Source: Sphingopyxis fribergensis | GTDB lineage: Bacteria; Pseudomonadota; Alphaproteobacteria; Sphingomonadales; Sphingomonadaceae | DNA: 64,000 bases | Reading direction: 5' to 3' | Assembly (NCBI RefSeq): GCF_000803645.1 | Contig: NZ_CP009122.1 | Coordinates: 286,501-350,500, forward strand | Shown: piece after piece, positions 62,490 through 64,000 of the stretch | Numbering within the stretch: the stretch's first letter is position 1 | Layout of the letters: every line of letters begins with the position of its first letter | Notes under the pieces: generated by a model | The model's input: only the letters and a program-made list of their open reading frames with translations | Database searches by the model: none | Told to the model about the DNA's origin: nothing | Translations under genes and position numbers: made by a program

Positions 62490-62523
62490 AAAGCGGTCCG
62501 GGAACGTTGCGCGCCCGGACCGC
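62490..62523 (-). terminator. Rho-independent terminator after the mucR-like gene
   Basis: Perfect 10-bp stem GCGGTCCGGG (62493-62502) / CCCGGACCGC (62514-62523) with an 11-base loop. Read on the minus strand it is followed by TTTT, 6 bases after the mucR-like stop codon. Confidence 0.75.
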
Positions 62524-62528
62524 ATCGA

Positions 62529-63491
62529 TCAACTTGCCGCGAGCGTGTTTTCCGGCGCGGGTTCAGCCGATGGAGCCGCCTCAGCGTCTGTCTTTTTCGC
62601 CCGAATGCGCTTCGGCTTCGGTGCCGCATTCGCGCGCGCGACGGAAGCCTTTGCGGCAACGCCCTTGGTGACCTTGCGCTTGGGTTTTACCGCTACGGAC
62701 TTCGATTTGGCATCGAGAGCCTTGGGCGAGGGACCTTCAGGCGCGTGCTCTGCTGGGGGCGTCTCAGCAACGGCAGGGTTGGGCGTCTCGGAAACCGGGG
62801 ATGCAGGCGCGTCCGCGGCGACCAGCGCAGGAGCGGCCTTACGCTTAGGCTTCTTGGCCGCCGGCTTCGGTTTCACGTCGACAGTCTTGGTTCGCGGGCG
62901 ACGTGTCGACGCGGCCTTTGCCGGGGGTGTCTCAGCAACGACAGGCTCGGGCGTGTCGGTAACCTGGGGTGAAGGCATTTCCTCGGCAACAGCCGAAGGA
63001 GAGTTCTTGCGCTTGCCGCCGAGGCCCAGCTTCAGTGCGACTTCTCTTCGGGCCGCCGAATATCCTCGCGCGACGATAGGATAGTCCGCCGGAAGGCCAT
63101 AGCGGCCACGATATTCCGCAGGCGTCAATCCATGCGCTGACAGATGTCGTTTGAGCGCCTTGTAGGGCTTGCCATCGATCAGGCTTAGTATGTGATCCGG
63201 TGATGCCAGACTTTCGTCAATGGAGACCTTCGGCTTATGATCCGGAGCGGCGGCCGGCGTCTCCGGTACAATCTCTTCGGCCGCCGGGGCGGCGACTGGC
63301 TTCTCCAGAGCAACCTCTTCACTTCCTGGAGCGCCAACTGTCGTTGCGACAGGTGCGTCGCCCAGCAGCGCCCTCCGCGTCCCCTCCACCAGCGCTGGCA
63401 ATTCGGCGCTCGGCACGGTGTTGTTCGCGAAATATGCGCTGAGCAACGTCACGGTCAAAGACATGACGCCCGAATCTTCGGTCTCGGCCAT
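62529..63491 (-). CDS. MucR/Ros-type regulator lacking zinc cysteines, with basic repeat tail
   Basis: 320-aa protein, about twice the family length. The N-terminal MucR start is 'MSLTVTLLSAYFANNTVPSAELPALV'. The DNA-binding domain 'SPDHILSLIDGKPYKALKRHLSAHGLTPAEYRGRYGLPADYPIVARGYSAARREVALKLGLG'-type region has His ligands, but the usual cysteines are absent. After it come about 150 residues rich in Lys, Ala and Pro, with two copies of a 56-residue unit (each with 'VAETPPA' and 'KPKRK'). The unit repeat is also seen in DNA (62755-62808 and 62923-62976). The tail looks histone-H1-like. Probable nucleoid-associated or silencing protein; a downstream ATG at 63464 is possible. Confidence 0.82.
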   Translation of the reverse strand: MAETEDSGVMSLTVTLLSAYFANNTVPSAELPALVEGTRRALLGDAPVATTVGAPGSEEVALEKPVAAPAAEEIVPETPAAAPDHKPKVSIDESLASPDHILSLIDGKPYKALKRHLSAHGLTPAEYRGRYGLPADYPIVARGYSAARREVALKLGLGGKRKNSPSAVAEEMPSPQVTDTPEPVVAETPPAKAASTRRPRTKTVDVKPKPAAKKPKRKAAPALVAADAPASPVSETPNPAVAETPPAEHAPEGPSPKALDAKSKSVAVKPKRKVTKGVAAKASVARANAAPKPKRIRAKKTDAEAAPSAEPAPENTLAAS

Positions 63492-63655
63492 GTAACATCC
63501 TTCTTCTTGCTGGGAACACGGGTCTTGAACCAGGCGCAGTTGCGCAAGTGTAAACGAACTCGTGCCCCCATTCGGCCGTCAAGTCAAAGGGAGGGGAGGA
63601 GGGCGGCTGTGGGTGGCGCGGCAATTGGGCTGCCCACAATCTTCATGGAGCACCC

Positions 63656-64000
63656 ATGGCCGACCACTTCATCCAGGGCTCATTCGCCTTCACCTGCTCG
63701 ATCGCCGAAGCCGCGCTCATCGAAGAGGCATGGCAGCTTGCCGCCGATCTGATGTGGGATTTCGATCCTGCTCCCATCAGCGATGAACTGCTGACAGTCT
63801 TTCCGCCGAGCCTTGCCGATAAACCGCTGAGCGGGTTCACCGCGATCTTCGATGATGCGAACTTTCCCGACTTCGGCGCCGACATTCAGGTCGAGAATTC
63901 GATCGAAGATCCCAAAACCTGCTCGGTCAGCATTTATAGCGACACAGACTTCCAGCCGTGGCCCATTGCCGGGCTGATCCAACGTTGCTGCCAACCGACA
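63656..64000 (+). CDS. Unknown acidic protein, C-terminus outside the window
   Basis: At least 115 codons open to the window edge. It starts 'MADHFIQGSFAFTCSIAEAALIEEAWQLAADL', then 'PAPISDELLTVFPPSLADKPLSGFTAIFDDANFPDFGADIQVENS'. The composition is acidic and no family was recognised. GGAG at 63647-63650 sets the start. It is divergent from the mucR-like gene; the 164 bases between them contain no other gene. Confidence 0.6.
   Translation, partial: MADHFIQGSFAFTCSIAEAALIEEAWQLAADLMWDFDPAPISDELLTVFPPSLADKPLSGFTAIFDDANFPDFGADIQVENSIEDPKTCSVSIYSDTDFQPWPIAGLIQRCCQPT

Noticed and set aside
1..64000. CRISPR arrays, tRNA and rRNA genes
   Set aside because: No regularly spaced repeat series, cloverleaf with CCA-end pattern or rRNA-like stretch was noticed on either strand by eye; a tRNA scan was not possible.

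Overview
The window looks like a mobile or plasmid-like segment of a sphingomonad (Alphaproteobacteria, probably Sphingomonadaceae). The clues are high GC, an F-type conjugation operon next to Toprim/ParB/strawberry-notch maintenance genes, several TonB-dependent receptors, and an astexin/caulonodin-type lasso-peptide cluster. No rRNA, tRNA or CRISPR array was recognised. All assignments come from reading the sequence; no database search was run.

Layout. (1) 1-16435, minus strand: an F-type type IV secretion operon in the order small secreted protein, DsbC-like, TraA, TraL, TraE, TraK, TraB, TraV, TraC, two small membrane proteins, TraW, TraU, TraN (split over two genes), TrbC, S26 peptidase, TraF (cut by the window edge). 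A TacA/TacT-type toxin-antitoxin pair (778-1617) sits inside this operon in the opposite orientation. (2) 16581-18389: related palindromes, an unknown protein, an XRE regulator and a GntR regulator. (3) 18571-27605: a complete lasso-peptide locus. Precursor, B protein (RRE plus leader peptidase) and C (lactam synthetase) lie on plus; lasso isopeptidase, STN-containing TonB receptor, FecR anti-sigma and FecI-like sigma lie on minus, converging on them. This block is visibly more AT-rich than its surroundings.

(4) 27882-37617: MarR-like regulator, IS110-family remnant, then TetR / RND tripartite efflux (MFP, pump, OMF) / second TetR whose stop codon is supplied by an inserted IS3-family element. 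(5) 37824-46507: AraC regulator divergent from a five-gene uptake and catabolic operon (TonB receptor, APC permease, FAD amine oxidase-like, cupin, amidohydrolase), with a 21-bp-spaced direct repeat between them. (6) 46504-47560: tandem perfect hairpins and a decayed Rieske-oxygenase alpha-subunit pseudogene. (7) 47721-56766: Toprim/zinc-finger protein, large ParB-like protein, PIN-like plus XRE-ImmA pair with a palindromic operator, and a 1.4-kaa methyltransferase/strawberry-notch helicase. (8) 56830-62053: four overlapping minus-strand genes, three tyrosine recombinases plus a TnpC/DUF6262-like protein (Tn554/RIT-like module). (9) 62264-64000: inverted repeat, terminator, an unusual zinc-ligand-less MucR protein with a basic repeat tail, and the start of an unknown gene.

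How the parts work together: the transfer, partition and recombinase genes are the mobile backbone. The lasso locus, efflux operon and catabolic operon are cargo. The lasso locus appears self-contained: the peptide is made by A/B/C, a receptor with a signalling domain plus FecR/FecI could sense it or a related ligand, and the isopeptidase could linearise it.
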